From Desulfotignum sp. (GTDB lineage: Bacteria; Desulfobacterota; Desulfobacteria; Desulfobacterales; Desulfobacteraceae), in NCBI GenBank assembly GCA_021737445.1, contig JAIPDY010000149.1, positions 1-7,900 on the forward strand: 7,900 nt of DNA. The letters run 5' to 3'. Positions within the stretch are counted from its first letter, which is position 1; the number at the start of each line of letters is the position of its first letter. The position numbers and the translations under genes were made by a program. The notes under the pieces are model-generated. The model saw only the letters and a list, made by a program, of their open reading frames with translations, was not told the origin of the DNA and did no database searches. Shown piece after piece: positions 5,842 to 7,900 of the stretch.

Positions 5842-6516
5842 ATGAACATTTTATTTTTCGGACCCAACGGCAGCGGAAAAGGCACCCAGGGCGCCATCCT
5901 CAAGGACAAATTCAACATTGCCCATATAGAATCCGGCGGCATTTTCAGAGAAAACATAAAAGGCGGAACAGAGCTGGGAAAAAAAGCAAAGGCATACATT
6001 GACAAAGGGGATCTGGTGCCTGATGAGATCACCATCCCCATGGTCCTGGACCGGCTGCAAAAAGATGACTGCAAGCAGGGATGGCTGCTTGACGGGTTTC
6101 CCAGAAACAGGGTACAGGCTGAAAAACTGCATGCATCCCTGGAAGAAGCCGGCATGAAGCTCACCTATGTCATCGAGATGATCCTGGACCGGCAGGTGGC
6201 CAAAAACCGCATCATGGGCCGCCGCCTGTGTGAAAACGACAACAACCATCCCAACAATATCTTTATTGATGCCATCAAACCGGACGGAGACAAATGCCGG
6301 GTCTGCGGCGGTGCATTGAGCGCCCGGGGAGATGACCAGGATGAGGCAGCCATTGACAAACGCCACTCCATTTACTATGACACCGACACCGGCACTCTTG
6401 CTGCAGCCTATTATTTTAAAAACCTGACGGTAAAGGATGATACCATAAAATATATCACCCTGACCGGTGAAGCCCCGCTCAAAGATGTCACTGATGAGCT
6501 GCTGTCCAAATTGTAA
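5842..6516 (+). CDS. adk: adenylate kinase with a Cys/His metal-binding LID
   Basis: The 224-residue enzyme interconverts ATP + AMP and 2 ADP. It has the P-loop GPNGSGKGTQ (7-16, Lys13), the AMP-binding Arg36 in SGGIFREN, KGDLVPDE (55-62), the DGFPR motif (84-88) and a long LID from about 127 to 164. The usual TGD of the AMP-binding STGD motif is SGG here. In the LID, Cys130, His136, Cys152 and Cys155 fit C-x5-H-x15-C-x2-C exactly, the metal motif reported for Desulfovibrio gigas adenylate kinase (zinc, cobalt or iron). It differs from the Bacillus-type four-ligand pattern with Cys at 130 and 133. In sulfate reducers this enzyme recycles AMP from APS reduction. AAGGAG sits five bases before the ATG. 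It has its own promoter and stands apart from the ribosomal protein operon where adk often lies; rpsU follows 96 bases on. Confidence 0.96.
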   Translation: MNILFFGPNGSGKGTQGAILKDKFNIAHIESGGIFRENIKGGTELGKKAKAYIDKGDLVPDEITIPMVLDRLQKDDCKQGWLLDGFPRNRVQAEKLHASLEEAGMKLTYVIEMILDRQVAKNRIMGRRLCENDNNHPNNIFIDAIKPDGDKCRVCGGALSARGDDQDEAAIDKRHSIYYDTDTGTLAAAYYFKNLTVKDDTIKYITLTGEAPLKDVTDELLSKL

Positions 6517-6564
6517 TTTAAGTTTTACTTGCATTCACAATCGCAATTTGGTACAAAACCAGGT

Positions 6565-6570
6565 TATAAA
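6565..6570 (+). promoter_or_regulatory. possible -10 element of an rpsU promoter
   Basis: TATAAA (5 of 6) lies in the AT-rich gap between adk and rpsU, 43 bases before the rpsU start. The best -35 at usable distance, TCGCAA at 6541-6546 with an 18-base spacer, is poor (3 of 6). No intrinsic terminator follows adk, so rpsU may also be read from the adk promoter. Confidence 0.3.
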
Positions 6571-6596
6571 TATTTTGTGTATTTAAATCCACCATG

Positions 6597-6603
6597 AAAG
6601 GGG
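6597..6603 (+). promoter_or_regulatory. ribosome binding site deciding the TTG start of rpsU
   Basis: AAAGGGG ends nine bases before TTG at 6613. Nearby ATGs at 6594 and 6606 read a different frame that stops quickly, so TTG is the supported start. Confidence 0.6.
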
Positions 6604-6612
6604 CGATGTTTT

Positions 6613-6822
6613 TTGAAAGAAATTACTGTCACGGTAATTGACAACGATGTTGAAAAAGCTTTGAGAATTTTGAAGAAAAAGATCCAGAACGATGGTCTCT
6701 TCAAACGGCTTAAAGTGAAGAAACATTTTGAAAAACCCTGTCAATACAGAAGACGTAAAATGCGCGAAGCCATGCGAAGACAACGAATTGCAGCTTCCAA
6801 ATCCCGCAGAAAACGCAGATAA
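6613..6822 (+). CDS. rpsU: 30S ribosomal protein S21
   Basis: The 69-residue protein matches S21 over its full length: an N-terminal MKEITVTVIDNDVEKALRIL, then KKKIQNDGLFKRLKVKKHFE and an extremely basic tail ending SKSRRKRR. S21 binds the small ribosomal subunit near the 3' end of 16S rRNA and helps initiation on messages. Size and composition are normal for the family. Translation starts at TTG with AAAGGGG nine bases upstream. It lies 96 bases after adk on the same strand and is followed by a hairpin terminator 11 bases after its stop. Placement between adk and folC instead of the common rpsU-dnaG-rpoD block is worth noting. Confidence 0.95.
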   Translation: MKEITVTVIDNDVEKALRILKKKIQNDGLFKRLKVKKHFEKPCQYRRRKMREAMRRQRIAASKSRRKRR

Positions 6823-6833
6823 ACAATTTAACC

Positions 6834-6877
6834 AATCCCGGCAGACCGGTTGTGCAACATGGAATGCCGGGATTTTT
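6834..6877 (+). terminator. intrinsic terminator after rpsU, abutting folC
   Basis: AATCCCGGCA (6834-6843) pairs perfectly with TGCCGGGATT (6865-6874), a 10-bp stem, and the T-run continues to 6877 (TTTTT from 6873). The 21-base loop contains a small inner stem GTTG/CAAC. The folC ATG at 6889 is only 11 bases after the T-run, so folC expression must come from read-through or from a promoter inside or upstream of the hairpin. Confidence 0.8.
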
Positions 6878-6888
6878 GTGCGCTGACA

Positions 6889-7900
6889 ATGGCTGTAACT
6901 TACCAGGAATGCCTTGAAAAAATTTATCGGTTGGGCCGGTTCGGTATCAAGCTGGAGCTGGATACCATCCGCCATATTCTGCAGGAGCTTGGCAACCCTG
7001 AAAAAAAGTTTCTCACAGTGCATGTGGCCGGCACCAACGGCAAAGGATCCACCGCCACCTATATTGCCTCCATTCTGACGGCAGCCGGGTTTAAAACCGG
7101 TATTTACACATCCCCTCATCTGGTCAAATTCAACGAACGCATCTGCATAGACGGACAGATGATCACAGATGCTGATGTGGTGACCGCCTATGAAGCAGTA
7201 AATGCCGCCGATACAGGAGACAGAAACGCCACATTTTTTGAAATTGCAACCGCCATGGCTTTTTTTCATTTTGGCAGAGCACAGGTGGACTGGGCCGTGA
7301 TTGAAACCGGTATGGGCGGACGGTTTGATGCCACCAATATCATTGTGCCTGCTGTAAGCGTGATCACCAATCTGTCCATTGAACACACCCAATACCTGGG
7401 CTCCACCATCCGGGCCCTGGCAACGGAAAAAGGCGGCATAATCAAGCCGGGCATCCCGGTGGTCACCAGTGTATCCCAGCCGTCAGGCATCGGGGTGCTC
7501 AAAGAGATTGCAAAACAAAAATCAGCCGCCCTTTATCAATACAAACACGATTTTTTTGTCCGCAAAAACCGGGGCTTCCCCTCTTTAACCTACCGGGGCC
7601 TGGATCTGCGCATCAATAAACTGATCCCGCCCCTGCCCGGAGATCACCAGAAAGAGAACCTGGGCATGGCCCTGGCTGCCTGTGAACTGATTTTTAACCC
7701 GTCCAGAAACACCGGCCCCCGGTACAACCTCACCACGGAAATTGCCAGACAGGGCCTGGCAGCTGCCAGATGGCCCGGCCGCCTGGAATTGATCCGGCAA
7801 AACCCGCTGATTATCCTGGATGGTGCCCACAACCTCAAGGCAGCCCAGGTGCTGGGCAGATACCTGTCCACAACCCTGAACGGCAGAAAACTGACCATGG
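6889..7900 (+). CDS. folC: bifunctional folylpolyglutamate/dihydrofolate synthase, N-terminal part (cut by the right edge)
   Basis: The frame is open for 337 codons to the window end. FolC uses ATP to add glutamate to folates and, in many bacteria, also joins glutamate to dihydropteroate. Visible motifs are LGRFGIKLEL near residue 15-24, the P-loop AGTNGKGST (47-55), SPHL (75-78), the VIETGMGGRFDATN block (137-150), ITNLSIEHTQYLGST (159-173), EKGGIIKPG (180-188), WPGRLE (295-300) and LDGAHN (310-315). These span the ATPase domain and the start of the C-terminal domain; about 80-100 residues are expected beyond the window. I use the ATG at 6889, which gives a family-typical MxxTYQECLEKIY start. 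An in-frame ATG at 6859, in the loop of the upstream hairpin, would add ten residues (MECRDFCALT). Neither start has a clear Shine-Dalgarno. Confidence 0.95.
   Translation, partial: MAVTYQECLEKIYRLGRFGIKLELDTIRHILQELGNPEKKFLTVHVAGTNGKGSTATYIASILTAAGFKTGIYTSPHLVKFNERICIDGQMITDADVVTAYEAVNAADTGDRNATFFEIATAMAFFHFGRAQVDWAVIETGMGGRFDATNIIVPAVSVITNLSIEHTQYLGSTIRALATEKGGIIKPGIPVVTSVSQPSGIGVLKEIAKQKSAALYQYKHDFFVRKNRGFPSLTYRGLDLRINKLIPPLPGDHQKENLGMALAACELIFNPSRNTGPRYNLTTEIARQGLAAARWPGRLELIRQNPLIILDGAHNLKAAQVLGRYLSTTLNGRKLTM

Noticed and set aside
5851..6534. 227-residue minus-strand open frame antisense to adk
   Set aside because: It lies almost wholly within adk, which has all kinase motifs; the antisense product has no recognisable domain and looks like a shadow of the adk codon pattern.
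6506..6551. CCAAATTG/CAATTTGG inverted repeat after adk as a terminator
   Set aside because: The 8-bp stem is AT-rich, the loop is 30 bases and there is no T-run, so it does not support an intrinsic terminator.
6583..7392. 269-residue open frame on the minus strand
   Set aside because: It runs antisense across rpsU and folC, both recognised by clear motifs, and its translation shows no family features.
1..7900. CRISPR array, tRNA, rRNA, insertion sequence or attachment site
   Set aside because: No spaced direct repeats, cloverleaf sequence, transposase frame or flanking inverted repeats were seen on either strand by eye.

Overview
The window reads like a piece of chromosome from a sulfate-reducing deltaproteobacterium (Desulfobacterota, probably near Desulfobacteraceae). 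Three things suggest this. The adenylate kinase carries the Cys-x5-His-x15-Cys-x2-Cys LID metal motif described for Desulfovibrio gigas. The housekeeping genes have a moderate GC content and deltaproteobacterial-looking sequences. There is also an ExeA-type ATPase next to a small XRE regulator. This assignment is inference; no search was run.

Layout. Everything left of about 5630 is on the minus strand and everything right of about 5842 is on the plus strand, so the 5631-5841 gap is a divergent promoter region. Reading leftward from it: a secreted FecR-domain protein and an OmpA-like lipoprotein overlap by four bases and form one unit. Then come enolase (eno), CTP synthase (pyrG) and a small alpha/beta hydrolase, all on one strand. 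After an AT-rich, promoter-bearing gap comes a small XRE/HTH regulator, followed by the start of an ExeA/GspA-like AAA ATPase that runs off the left edge. Reading rightward: adenylate kinase (adk), ribosomal protein S21 (rpsU), a hairpin terminator, then folC (folylpolyglutamate/dihydrofolate synthase), which runs off the right edge.

Function. Most genes are core metabolism: glycolysis (eno), pyrimidine nucleotides (pyrG), adenylate balance (adk), translation (rpsU) and folate (folC). In a sulfate reducer, adk would also recycle the AMP released when APS is reduced. That fits a stand-alone gene behind its own strong-looking promoter. The fecR-ompA pair looks like a cell-envelope module and has an exact-consensus sigma70 promoter (TTGACA, 17-bp spacer, TATAAT). 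The XRE-ExeA pair is the most accessory-looking part: it is AT-rich, with a perfect tandem palindrome and several half-site-like repeats around a good promoter.

I found no mobile element, CRISPR array, tRNA or rRNA. I see no clear new defence or biosynthetic system. The best candidates for follow-up are the XRE-ExeA control region, the orphan FecR-OmpA envelope pair, the metal-binding adenylate kinase, and a Gln-to-His change in the CTP synthase glutaminase motif.
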